Shown here piece after piece: positions 27,013 to 34,819 of a DNA stretch of 64,000 nucleotides (positions within the stretch are counted from its first letter, which is position 1; every line of letters begins with the position of its first letter). The DNA lies in the IMG/VR virus record IMGVR_UViG_3300036715_001574, positions 1-64,000 of that record. One strand, 5' to 3'. The translations under genes were made by a program, and so were the position numbers. The notes beneath the pieces were generated by a model. The model was not told where the DNA came from, did not search any database, and was given only the letters and a program-made list of their open reading frames with translations. The DNA comes from a virus.

Positions 27013-28023
27013 TTAAAGTAATTTTAACCAATCTTTATAGTAATAGATATTTTCTAATTCTGACCACTTAGTATACACAATTTGACTATCTTCTAAAAGG
27101 TATACAAAATTGTTTTTATTAATAAAGGATGAAAACATAGAAAAACCAGAATATCTTTGAGATAATAAAACATTTTTTGAAATGGACATCAAATACATAT
27201 CATAATATGTTTGTTCAAAATCAAATTCAAATGATGGGGTTTTTAAATAATAATCCTTATACATATTTTCCCATTTTAATTTTTCTTCCTCATCATCAGA
27301 ACAAAATAAAATTTTTGAGTTTGGTTTTTTTTCTAAAAAAGAATCAACAACAATTTTAGTTAATTCATTTAAATCATTTAATTCTCTATAATCAATTACC
27401 TCGTTATTTAATTTAGACAATCTTACTTTATCTTCTCTTCTTAAGTGTACTGTTAAATCAGGAATAATATCTACTTTTGAAACATCTATAAGTTTTTTTG
27501 TTGGTTTAAAACTATTACAGACAGTATAAAAAGTTTCAATAAATGACTTCAAATCTATTCCCGATTTATTTGTTTTAAAAGGGGAATAATAACTCATAAT
27601 TAAATTATCGTTTAATACGTATTTTTGATAAAACGTTATTGGTGATTCAACTCCACCAATATACCCATCAAAATATGATAAATTTAATAAATCCGATTCA
27701 TTTTTTTCAATAAATGTGTTTTCAGGTAATTCAAAATATTTTAAAAAATTTTCATGTTTATAGTCAGAATATCTAACATCTTTAAAAAATTTACAGATGT
27801 GACCACTATTATCTAATTTTAAATTGTCTAAACTTGTGTTATCATCTTCTTTTGCGTGATAGTAAGATTTACCATCCCCATGATTACTATATAGTGGTTT
27901 CCATTTTGAACTAAAATCTGAGTTGTTTAATTTAGCATATGTTGCTATTAAAGAAAAATCAATAAGTCTATCACACAAACCAGATAGTGGTGAGTTAGTC
28001 CATATTAAAGTATTATTATTCAT
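27013..28023 (-). CDS. Fucosyltransferase-like (GT23/NodZ/O-FucT fold)
   Basis: The 336-residue protein begins with SGLCDRLIDFSLIATYAKLN, like the Gly-x-x-x-R-L start of GT11/GT23 enzymes. It has LTVHLRREDKV, a close match to the H-x-R-R-(G/D)-D GDP-fucose-binding motif. ILFCSDDEEEKL and QRYSGFSMFSSFIN match the later motif with Ser that contacts the donor. Which family (GT23, GT37, GT65/68) is not decided, but a GDP-sugar donor is likely. The phage makes GDP-fucose (59807-61714), which supports the call. It is 3 bases upstream of the next gene. Confidence 0.65.
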   Translation of the reverse strand: MNNNTLIWTNSPLSGLCDRLIDFSLIATYAKLNNSDFSSKWKPLYSNHGDGKSYYHAKEDDNTSLDNLKLDNSGHICKFFKDVRYSDYKHENFLKYFELPENTFIEKNESDLLNLSYFDGYIGGVESPITFYQKYVLNDNLIMSYYSPFKTNKSGIDLKSFIETFYTVCNSFKPTKKLIDVSKVDIIPDLTVHLRREDKVRLSKLNNEVIDYRELNDLNELTKIVVDSFLEKKPNSKILFCSDDEEEKLKWENMYKDYYLKTPSFEFDFEQTYYDMYLMSISKNVLLSQRYSGFSMFSSFINKNNFVYLLEDSQIVYTKWSELENIYYYKDWLKLL

Positions 28024-28026
28024 AAA

Positions 28027-28848
28027 TTATTTAAGTATTTGCCAATTTTTGGGTATAGGATTTTCATAAATTGTGTAACCTTCTCTTTGGTTAGCATAAT
28101 AATGAAAATACTTTGGGATTTGTTTTATTTTTTTGTTAGTTAAAGATAAAAAATAAATCAAAACTGAATAACTTGAATCAATAAAATGAATTTCTTTTGC
28201 GTTTTCTAAAATTTTAATTTGGTCAACCATAGTTTTTGAACCATCGTTTAATTGGTGGACATAAATGTCATTAGGTAATTTAGACTTATCAATATTTATC
28301 CCTCTTTGACTATCATCATGTAATACAATGTAATCTTTTTCAGGTAACAATTCATATTTTTTATTTTCACTATCGTCATCTCTGTAAACAGAAAATTCAG
28401 TTTCTCTAACTTTTAAATCAAGATTTTCAAACAAATAAAAAGAATGTGAAAAAGAAATGTTGTTATTTATATTTTTTCCTAAAAATGATTTCCATAACTC
28501 ATAATCTTCTTTAAAACAACCAACTTTAATATTGTCATAATCACTCCACTCTGAATAATCAACAAATTTGTGTGTATCAAACTTTGTATCATATCTACAA
28601 GAATAATGGTCTGATTGCATACAAATCAAACAAGAACTATTGTATATGTTTTGGTTAATTAATTTAGGTATAACACATTTTATATTTGGTTTGTGTTTAT
28701 ACATTTCCTCAATAACAATCTTTCTTGGTTCATCTAATGCAAATATAATTAATTCATCGTACAAATTAACATAGTAATTACATAATGAATTATTTGTGAA
28801 TAAATCACCAAATCCTTGGTGATGCATTATTGTTGCTTTCTTATTCAT
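28027..28848 (-). CDS. GT-B-like protein, paralogue of 29925-30692
   Basis: The 273-residue protein begins ATIMHHQGFGDLFTNNSLCN, then has YIVLHDDSQRG and QIKILENAKEIHFIDSSYSV. The gene two places upstream (29925-30692) has the same frame: FHQGFTDIVN, YVLYHGLNDS, KILQNAKDIHVLDS. The pattern (G-D loop at the N-terminus, then I-H-x-x-DS) is like ADP-heptose transferase-type GT-B enzymes that lack other marks. Function is unknown; a glycosyltransferase acting in the same pathway is likely. Confidence 0.55.
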   Translation of the reverse strand: MNKKATIMHHQGFGDLFTNNSLCNYYVNLYDELIIFALDEPRKIVIEEMYKHKPNIKCVIPKLINQNIYNSSCLICMQSDHYSCRYDTKFDTHKFVDYSEWSDYDNIKVGCFKEDYELWKSFLGKNINNNISFSHSFYLFENLDLKVRETEFSVYRDDDSENKKYELLPEKDYIVLHDDSQRGINIDKSKLPNDIYVHQLNDGSKTMVDQIKILENAKEIHFIDSSYSVLIYFLSLTNKKIKQIPKYFHYYANQREGYTIYENPIPKNWQILK

Positions 28849-28849
28849 A

Positions 28850-29923
28850 TTAATTGGTGTTATTTTTTACTTGATGGTCAACCCAGTTATATGTTTCTTT
28901 AAGACCATCAATTAATAATTTGAAAGGTTCCCATCCTATTTTTTCACGAAAAAGTTTATTATCCGATTTTCTACCTTTCACACCTAAGGGACATTTAAAT
29001 CCATACTTATTTAAAAATTCATCACCGTAAAGATTGTCTATTTTTACATTTTTCTGAGATATATCAATCGTCATTTGGGCTAATTGATTTATTGTTACCA
29101 TCTCTTCACTTCCTATATTTACGGGTTCCATAAAATCACTATTCATCAAACGTTCTACGGCCTCTAAACACTCATCTATAAATAAAAACGAGCGTGTTTG
29201 TTGACCATCACCCCACACTTCAATAGAACCATTATCCTCACATTCAGAAACCTTTCTACACATAGCTGCGGGGGATTTTTCTTTACCACCTTTCCAAGTA
29301 CCCATAGGACCAAAAACATTATGAAATCTACCAATTCGTACATTTAGATTATAATTTCTATGATATGCTAAAAACAATCTTTCTGAAAATAATTTTTCCC
29401 ATCCATATTCTGAATCAGGATTTGCTGGATAGGCTGAAGACTCTTCACAGTTTGGATTGTTTGGGTCTAATTGATTATGTTCAGGGTACATACATGCAGA
29501 AGATGAATAGAATATTTTCTTTATACCGTATTTAACTGACTCATTTAATACATTTAAATTTATTAAAGATGAATTATGCATAACGTTTGCATCATTTTCA
29601 CCAGTAAAAATGTATGCGGCACCACCCATATCGGCAGCCAATTGATAAACTTCATCAAATGAATCACCAATTACCTCATCAATATGATTTTCAAAATCAA
29701 CAAGTTTTGTTATAATTTTTTGGTCAGGAGAAAGTAAAACGTTTTTAACAACATTAATATCTTTTAAGTCTCCCTGTACAAATTCATCACAAATTTCATT
29801 TTCTTGAAAGTATTCGTGTTTTTTTACATCACATATTCTGACCCAACACCCTTCGGATTTTAATTTTTTTGCGAGGTGTCCACCGATAAATCCACCCCCA
29901 CCTAATACTAAAATTTTTTTCAT
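28850..29923 (-). CDS. gme: GDP-mannose 3,5-epimerase
   Basis: The 357-residue protein is an extended SDR enzyme: LGGGGFIGGHLAKKL for NAD binding, AADMGGAAYIF, SSSACMYPEHNQ, the catalytic YGWEK, and RIGRFHNVFGPMGTWKGG. AADMGG, SSACxYPE and RFHNxxGPxGTWKGG-x-EK-x-PAA are diagnostic of GDP-mannose 3,5-epimerase and differ from general epimerases. The enzyme converts GDP-D-mannose into GDP-L-galactose (and GDP-L-gulose). It is common in plants and some bacteria but rare in phage. The product would supply an L-galactose donor. Confidence 0.9.
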   Translation of the reverse strand: MKKILVLGGGGFIGGHLAKKLKSEGCWVRICDVKKHEYFQENEICDEFVQGDLKDINVVKNVLLSPDQKIITKLVDFENHIDEVIGDSFDEVYQLAADMGGAAYIFTGENDANVMHNSSLINLNVLNESVKYGIKKIFYSSSACMYPEHNQLDPNNPNCEESSAYPANPDSEYGWEKLFSERLFLAYHRNYNLNVRIGRFHNVFGPMGTWKGGKEKSPAAMCRKVSECEDNGSIEVWGDGQQTRSFLFIDECLEAVERLMNSDFMEPVNIGSEEMVTINQLAQMTIDISQKNVKIDNLYGDEFLNKYGFKCPLGVKGRKSDNKLFREKIGWEPFKLLIDGLKETYNWVDHQVKNNTN

Positions 29924-29924
29924 A

Positions 29925-30692
29925 TTAATTTAATATAATTTGCCAATTTGTTAAAGTTTTTGGTTTAAAAAACATTTCACTATAACCACGTAAACAATAT
30001 GTTGATATTGTAATATGATTAAATAATTCATATTTACTATCTACTTGATATAAAAATGCTCCCCACACAGAATCCAACACATGAATATCTTTTGCGTTTT
30101 GAAGTATTTTAATATAGTCAAAAAAGGTGTTTGTTGACTTATTTAAATCAACTAATTTACTTGTAGGGTGTTTATCCCTAATACTTGAAATAATACTATC
30201 ATTTAATCCGTGGTATAACACATAATCATTACCATGTTCTTCAACAAATTTTGAATATGTGGATTCTTCTAAGTTTAAATCTCTATCAAACTCAAACATT
30301 GATACTCTATTTGAATAATCAATATCATATGGTGTATAAAAAGATTCAACAAAAAACATATTTGCCGGAGCTCCTCCATAAGCGTTAATATACTCATGAG
30401 TTCTGTAACCATCATGTTGACCAAACATTAACATTGTTGAATTCTCACTATACAATGGTATAATTTGTGAAAGATGATTGTCTATTTTAAATTTTTCATG
30501 GTAACAAGCCTCAACATTAGAAAATTGATTTAAATAAAAATCGACAATTTCTTTAAAATCATCTCTCATAATTAAATTAATTTTTTTAAATTTTTTGGAA
30601 AAAATATTTATCAGGGGTAAACAATTAACAATATCTGTAAACCCTTGGTGAAATAACATTGTTCCGGTTTCTTGGTAAAAATAATCTTTCAC
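29925..30692 (-). CDS. GT-B-like protein, paralogue of 28027-28848
   Basis: The 255-residue protein shares motifs with the 28027-28848 product: MLFHQGFTDIVN, YVLYHGLNDSI and ILQNAKDIHVLDSVWGAFLY. The two flank the GME gene, suggesting duplication of an ancestral transferase. The other parts differ considerably, so the acceptors may too. It is 1 base from GME and 1 base after the preceding methyltransferase. Confidence 0.55.
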   Translation of the reverse strand: MKDYFYQETGTMLFHQGFTDIVNCLPLINIFSKKFKKINLIMRDDFKEIVDFYLNQFSNVEACYHEKFKIDNHLSQIIPLYSENSTMLMFGQHDGYRTHEYINAYGGAPANMFFVESFYTPYDIDYSNRVSMFEFDRDLNLEESTYSKFVEEHGNDYVLYHGLNDSIISSIRDKHPTSKLVDLNKSTNTFFDYIKILQNAKDIHVLDSVWGAFLYQVDSKYELFNHITISTYCLRGYSEMFFKPKTLTNWQIILN

Positions 30693-30693
30693 A

Positions 30694-31251
30694 TTATAAA
30701 AATTTTAACCAACTTGTGTCATTATATGTTTTGTCGGGTTTACCAAAAGTTTCATTAACTGCATTTACAACACCCATAAAACAGGATTCTAAATAATCGT
30801 GACCCGCAATAATACCACCTTGTTTTATTTTGGGTAACCACATATTGATATCCTCTTTACAAGAATCATATGAATGGTCACCATCAATATATACAAAATC
30901 TAATGAACTATCGGCAATTTCTTTAACAAATTCCTTAGAAGTTGTTTTATGTTTTTTAATAACACTAAAATTTTTTGTTCTAATATCAAAATTAGACTCA
31001 ACAACATTCATTGGGTATTTATCTGAACAAGCGTCTCCTGGTGCGTATCCATTAGACCATGGGTCAATTGCGTGTAACTCCTGTAGCCCTTTTATATTAT
31101 CTGCAAAAATAATTGTTGATTCACCTTGATAAGAACCAACTTCAACCATGTTTGTAATTTTATTATCTAAATCGTTTATTAAGTCAATCAACCCTTGTTT
31201 GTAGGTCGCGTTTCTACATGTCGCTTCATGTAATTCAATTAATTCAGTCAT
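30694..31251 (-). CDS. Class I SAM methyltransferase (Methyltransf_24 type)
   Basis: The 185-residue protein has motif I as MVEVGSYQGESTIIFA, then HAIDPWSNGY, and a strong YIDGDHSYDSCKEDINMWLP with GGIIAGHDYLE. The D-G-D-H-(S/T)-Y motif and the following GG-x-I-x-GHDY define the cephalosporin hydroxylase/Methyltransf_24 group seen in capsule and LPS loci. It should methylate a sugar or sugar acid. It overlaps the upstream GT31-like gene by 8 bases. Confidence 0.8.
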   Translation of the reverse strand: MTELIELHEATCRNATYKQGLIDLINDLDNKITNMVEVGSYQGESTIIFADNIKGLQELHAIDPWSNGYAPGDACSDKYPMNVVESNFDIRTKNFSVIKKHKTTSKEFVKEIADSSLDFVYIDGDHSYDSCKEDINMWLPKIKQGGIIAGHDYLESCFMGVVNAVNETFGKPDKTYNDTSWLKFL

Positions 31252-31924
31252 TTTCGTGTATTATATTATATAGTTTATAGTACTCATCACCAAAAATATA
31301 ATGAAAAGTTATTTGTTTTTTTATTTCTTCGTTAGTATAATTCCAATATTTGGGTTCTCTTGGATTGAATAATGAACTATTAATTTGTTCAATATTATTG
31401 TCCGAACAAAAAATACCAACATTTGCATCTGCATATGGTGTTTGTTTGGCATTATAATCCCCATTTTCTTCACGGAAATAACCGTATTTACCTGAAGGGT
31501 ATGCGTTTTTTAGAACCTCTAAAGCCTTAAAATTAAATAATGTTCCCGCACCACCTGAATGATAGTTTATACCAAAACCAGCACTATTTTCATTCAAACA
31601 ACCTATTTTTATAATTTCATCGGTAGGAAGTGTTTTAACTAGCTCAATTAAATTTTTATAGTTAACAAAGCTATCATCATCAACATTAATAAACCAATCA
31701 AAATCTTTATAATTTTCAAATAGATAAACAAAAGATTTTAAATTCTTATCAGGGGCACTTTCATAAGTTTTATTATCCGTAACTTTTACTGTATGATTTT
31801 CTTTATCATCATAATCTGAAATTATTAAATAATTTTCAAAATCTTTTAACCAAGTATCTTGAATAATTTTAATTCTAGAATCTAAGTGTTTTTCAGATGA
31901 AATAATTGTAACTAATATTTTCAT
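31244..31924 (-). CDS. GT31 (beta-1,3-galactosyltransferase/Fringe-like)
   Basis: The 226-residue protein has KILVTIISSEKH, RIKIIQDTWL, LKSFVYLFENYKDFDWFINV then DDDSFVNYKNL, and SGGAGTLFNFKAL. The order R-x-x-I-x-x-TW, WF-x-x-DDD-(S/T), and SGGAG is that of the Fringe/beta-1,3-galactosyltransferase family GT31. DDD is the DxD metal site. Fringe extends O-linked fucose with GlcNAc, while core-1 synthase (C1GalT1) adds Gal to O-linked GalNAc on Ser/Thr. Such enzymes are mostly eukaryotic, so its presence is notable. Donor and acceptor are unknown. Confidence 0.75.
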   Translation of the reverse strand: MKILVTIISSEKHLDSRIKIIQDTWLKDFENYLIISDYDDKENHTVKVTDNKTYESAPDKNLKSFVYLFENYKDFDWFINVDDDSFVNYKNLIELVKTLPTDEIIKIGCLNENSAGFGINYHSGGAGTLFNFKALEVLKNAYPSGKYGYFREENGDYNAKQTPYADANVGIFCSDNNIEQINSSLFNPREPKYWNYTNEEIKKQITFHYIFGDEYYKLYNIIHEND

Positions 31925-32631
31925 AATAAAGTATAATGATAATCTCTTTTATCCGTATCTAAATAAATTTCACCAACAAATTTATTATCATCTCTTTCCA
32001 AAGAAAATGGTTTACTCCATGGTTCCATGTCGTGAAATGAAGAATTCACATAAGAACTATCAATATAATTTGGGTAAATAATGTCTCTAAGAAAATGCAT
32101 ATCCCACCATTTTTCATACCAATCAACATCTACCCTATAATTTTTAGATGTATTGTATTCTATGCAGGAACTTTCCATATTAAAATTTGGTTGTCTTCTC
32201 ATACCCCACATCCCACCTAAAATATGGTATTCGTGGTGTGGATGGTCTCTCATTATGTGTAGTATTTTTTTACTTTCAACCCACTCATCAACAGACACTT
32301 TTTCTCTTTCAGTAATTCTAGAATCAATATCACGAACAATAAATAACTCAACATCTTCATCATCATTTGGTAAAAATCTCCATTGCATGGCACTTATTAA
32401 AGGATTTGTAATTAACTTGAATTCAAGTTTATCATAATCAATATTTTTTTGAATTTCAGAAATATCAAATAACTCGTTATGATATAAGTAAATGTGCCAA
32501 TTTGGATAGTACTTTTGAATTAAATTAATGTTTTGATACAATCCACTAATGTATTTGTTATGATTTGTTTCCATAACTCTTTCCCAATCTGAGGGCGCTT
32601 TATACAAACAAAAAGATATTACTCGTTTCAT
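31921..32631 (-). CDS. Glycosyltransferase (RDxDSR family), paralogue of 58985-59638
   Basis: The 236-residue protein contains RDIDSRITEREKVSVDEW, LHIMRDHPHHEYHILGGMWG and NSSFHDMEPWSKPFSLER. The 58985-59638 product has all three in the same order. The DxD in RDIDSR is a likely metal site for a GT-A enzyme; the group is seen in capsule loci of several bacteria but I cannot assign a CAZy family. Its last codon overlaps the next gene's start by 4 bases. Confidence 0.65.
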   Translation of the reverse strand: MKRVISFCLYKAPSDWERVMETNHNKYISGLYQNINLIQKYYPNWHIYLYHNELFDISEIQKNIDYDKLEFKLITNPLISAMQWRFLPNDDEDVELFIVRDIDSRITEREKVSVDEWVESKKILHIMRDHPHHEYHILGGMWGMRRQPNFNMESSCIEYNTSKNYRVDVDWYEKWWDMHFLRDIIYPNYIDSSYVNSSFHDMEPWSKPFSLERDDNKFVGEIYLDTDKRDYHYTLL

Positions 32632-33353
32632 GTTAAAAACGTGTGTCTGTCATTTAAAAATTTATTTTTATATTCATTGTGTAAATTAACCCAAGTTGAA
32701 TAATCAGAATCATAATGAATTGCCTTTTTTTCAGGACATAAACTACATACCTTTATGTGATTTAAAGCCTTGTGTTTATACCCAAACAAATGAGCTCTCA
32801 TGGACATATCTGAATCGGCATAATAATATTTAAAGTCGGGGTGATACATACCAATTTCTCTAAAAATGTTTTTTCTATAAATTCCATAATTCATGGTTAT
32901 TTCACCAATAGTATCATATTCATCAACAATACACCACCCTTTATTCTTTTGATTTTCATGGTAACGACCTGTTATCCAATCATCGTCTAAAATGTCAACT
33001 TTATTACCATATTTCCAATTGAATAAATAAAAATCGTATCCGTCTTCAATTTCTGAAATTATATCATCCCATGAATTAACTAATAAAACATCATCATTCC
33101 ATTGACAGATTAATTCATGAGTAGCATGTTCAATACCTAACTTCATAAAGTCAGGATAACTACTTCTTCCACCAACCTCAATTAACTTTATCCTTGGGTG
33201 GTTTAATTGTTTTATATATGCAGATGTTGAATTATTTAATTCTCCGCCATCAACTAATACCAATTCTAATTTTTCGTGTGAATCAACGGTATTTTTAATT
33301 AAATCTGGTAATAAATCTAATCGTTCTAATGTGCCAGTAACAATACTTATCAT
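32628..33353 (-). CDS. GT2-family glycosyltransferase
   Basis: The 241-residue protein has a GT-A start, MISIVTGTLERLDLLPDLI, with LELVLVDGG, then ELICQWNDDVLL (the DxD site) and YYADSDMSMRAHLFGYK. The last is the usual GT2 E/D-D-x-D-x-S/R region. It overlaps neighbours by 4 bases on each side, so is strictly co-translated. The donor cannot be told. Confidence 0.8.
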   Translation of the reverse strand: MISIVTGTLERLDLLPDLIKNTVDSHEKLELVLVDGGELNNSTSAYIKQLNHPRIKLIEVGGRSSYPDFMKLGIEHATHELICQWNDDVLLVNSWDDIISEIEDGYDFYLFNWKYGNKVDILDDDWITGRYHENQKNKGWCIVDEYDTIGEITMNYGIYRKNIFREIGMYHPDFKYYYADSDMSMRAHLFGYKHKALNHIKVCSLCPEKKAIHYDSDYSTWVNLHNEYKNKFLNDRHTFLT

Positions 33354-33829
33354 ACTATTAAATATATGGATTTAGATAAATTTATATAATCAGTACAAAT
33401 TGCGTATATTTTTTTTGTTGTGGTAAATATAAGGTCAGTATCACTTAATAACGGAATTATACATTTATCATTTAAGTTAAGTTCTAAATTATGAACCCAA
33501 ATATGGTTAGTACTTGTCAACACAAAATTATCTGATGTGTGACAAAAAAACATGTATGGTGTTTCATAGTTTTTCTGTAATTCACATAATCTTGACGCTG
33601 CATCTAAATTTTTACAATGAAACCATATTTTATGTTTTCTTTTTTCCATCCAAATTTCCGAGATTTCATAATCAGGAGTGTCGTGTCCTAAAAAAAACTT
33701 ATTGTCCAAATAGTTAATATCCACCTCAACATCATAACCCGCGGAAATTGCGGTATCAATATATGATGGTGAATTTTCTCTACTTGGATTAGGCCCAATC
33801 ATATTACCTCTATGTGAAATTAATTTCAT
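33350..33829 (-). CDS. GDPD-like phosphodiesterase
   Basis: The 159-residue protein begins LISHRGNMIGPNPSRENSP, with the HRG and N of glycerophosphodiester phosphodiesterases (TIM-barrel PI-PLC-like). It has GYDVEVDINYLD (E-x-D metal site) and FFLGHDTPDYEI (H at the GHD motif). It is much shorter than a full GDPD (about 240-300) and lacks the last part of the barrel. Such short forms occur in capsule clusters of Bacteroidota and Campylobacter-like loci. It may trim or transfer a phosphoglycerol-type group. Confidence 0.7.
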   Translation of the reverse strand: MKLISHRGNMIGPNPSRENSPSYIDTAISAGYDVEVDINYLDNKFFLGHDTPDYEISEIWMEKRKHKIWFHCKNLDAASRLCELQKNYETPYMFFCHTSDNFVLTSTNHIWVHNLELNLNDKCIIPLLSDTDLIFTTTKKIYAICTDYINLSKSIYLIV

Positions 33830-34134
33830 ATTTCTTCAATTCTAAGTGTTTTATCATCAATGAATAAATCGTAATAAGGTTTTGTAACATTTAATTCGTG
33901 GTGTTTAGCTCCCCACTCATTAAGTTGTTTTTTTGTTAAATCATACCAATTTATTTGTGTACGACTACCACGAGCTGTCCAATATACAATTGTATTCCCA
34001 TCATCATATAATCTATTAATTTTATCAATATTTTCTTTGATAGGTTTGGCGTTGTGGTAGTTTCTGGGTTCTGGTATTTCACAGATTGTTTCATCTATAT
34101 CAACATAAATGACTCTTGTTTTATTTATTTCCAT
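33826..34134 (-). CDS. Small HAD-like phosphatase
   Basis: The 102-residue product has HAD motif I VIYVDIDETICEI (DxDxT), motif II VYWTARG and a C-terminal DLFIDDKTLRIEE. It is like the small capsular HAD proteins with truncated caps. It lies between a GDPD-like gene and a class II aldolase, which often form a module with a PRK-type kinase in surface polysaccharide loci. It probably removes a phosphate from a sugar precursor. Confidence 0.75.
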   Translation of the reverse strand: MEINKTRVIYVDIDETICEIPEPRNYHNAKPIKENIDKINRLYDDGNTIVYWTARGSRTQINWYDLTKKQLNEWGAKHHELNVTKPYYDLFIDDKTLRIEEI

Positions 34135-34795
34135 TTTGCTTAATAAGGTTTTGTCTATAAATTTCTTTTTTATCGGTAATTAAATTATTAACTTCAGTTT
34201 CATTCAAAAAATACGTATTACCTAAAATATGACTACCAATAAAAATTTCTGCAGATTTTTCACAAATATCTGTAGACATAACACATTCTTGAATTGTCTC
34301 TCCACAACAAATAATACCATGATTTTGTAGTAAAATTAATTTAGGAAAATATTTTTCTTTTTTAATAAAAAGATTAACACTATCTTTAATTACATTTGTT
34401 AATTCTTCGCCAGGTTTGGCGTATGGAACAAAACAAGATTTAATACCATTAAAAATAACTTGGTCAGGAAACAATCTGTTTTGTGCAAATGTTTTACCTA
34501 ATTCACTACATAAAATTTTAACTGTGTTTGATGGATGTGTGTGAGAAACATAATTAATGTTATCAAACCCCAATAGGTAAATGTGAAAACTTAATTCCAT
34601 ACTACCTCTTTTTTTAAAATTGTTTAATTGATTACCTTTAAAATCAAAAAATACTAACTCTTTTTTTGTGAGAGATTCTAATTTTGTCCCACTTGCTTTA
34701 ATAATTAAACCATTTTTATACTTAGAGGAAACATTTCCTTCAAAACCGACACAATGTTTTGATACAGATTTAGATAGTTCTAATATTTTTTTCAT
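34121..34795 (-). CDS. Class II aldolase/adducin-type protein
   Basis: The 224-residue protein has the fold marks of fuculose-1-phosphate-type aldolases: GNVSSKYKNGLIIKASGT (substrate phosphate loop), SMELSFH (Glu67), VSHTHPSN (His85, His87) and LLQNHGIICCGET (His159). The three zinc-binding His and the catalytic Glu are in place. It should cleave or form a phosphorylated ketose. It overlaps the HAD gene by 14 bases and lies 24 bases after the kinase-fusion gene; the three may form a single route. Confidence 0.85.
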   Translation of the reverse strand: MKKILELSKSVSKHCVGFEGNVSSKYKNGLIIKASGTKLESLTKKELVFFDFKGNQLNNFKKRGSMELSFHIYLLGFDNINYVSHTHPSNTVKILCSELGKTFAQNRLFPDQVIFNGIKSCFVPYAKPGEELTNVIKDSVNLFIKKEKYFPKLILLQNHGIICCGETIQECVMSTDICEKSAEIFIGSHILGNTYFLNETEVNNLITDKKEIYRQNLIKQNGNK

Positions 34796-34819
34796 TATTA
34801 TAATTTATATTTGTTGAGT

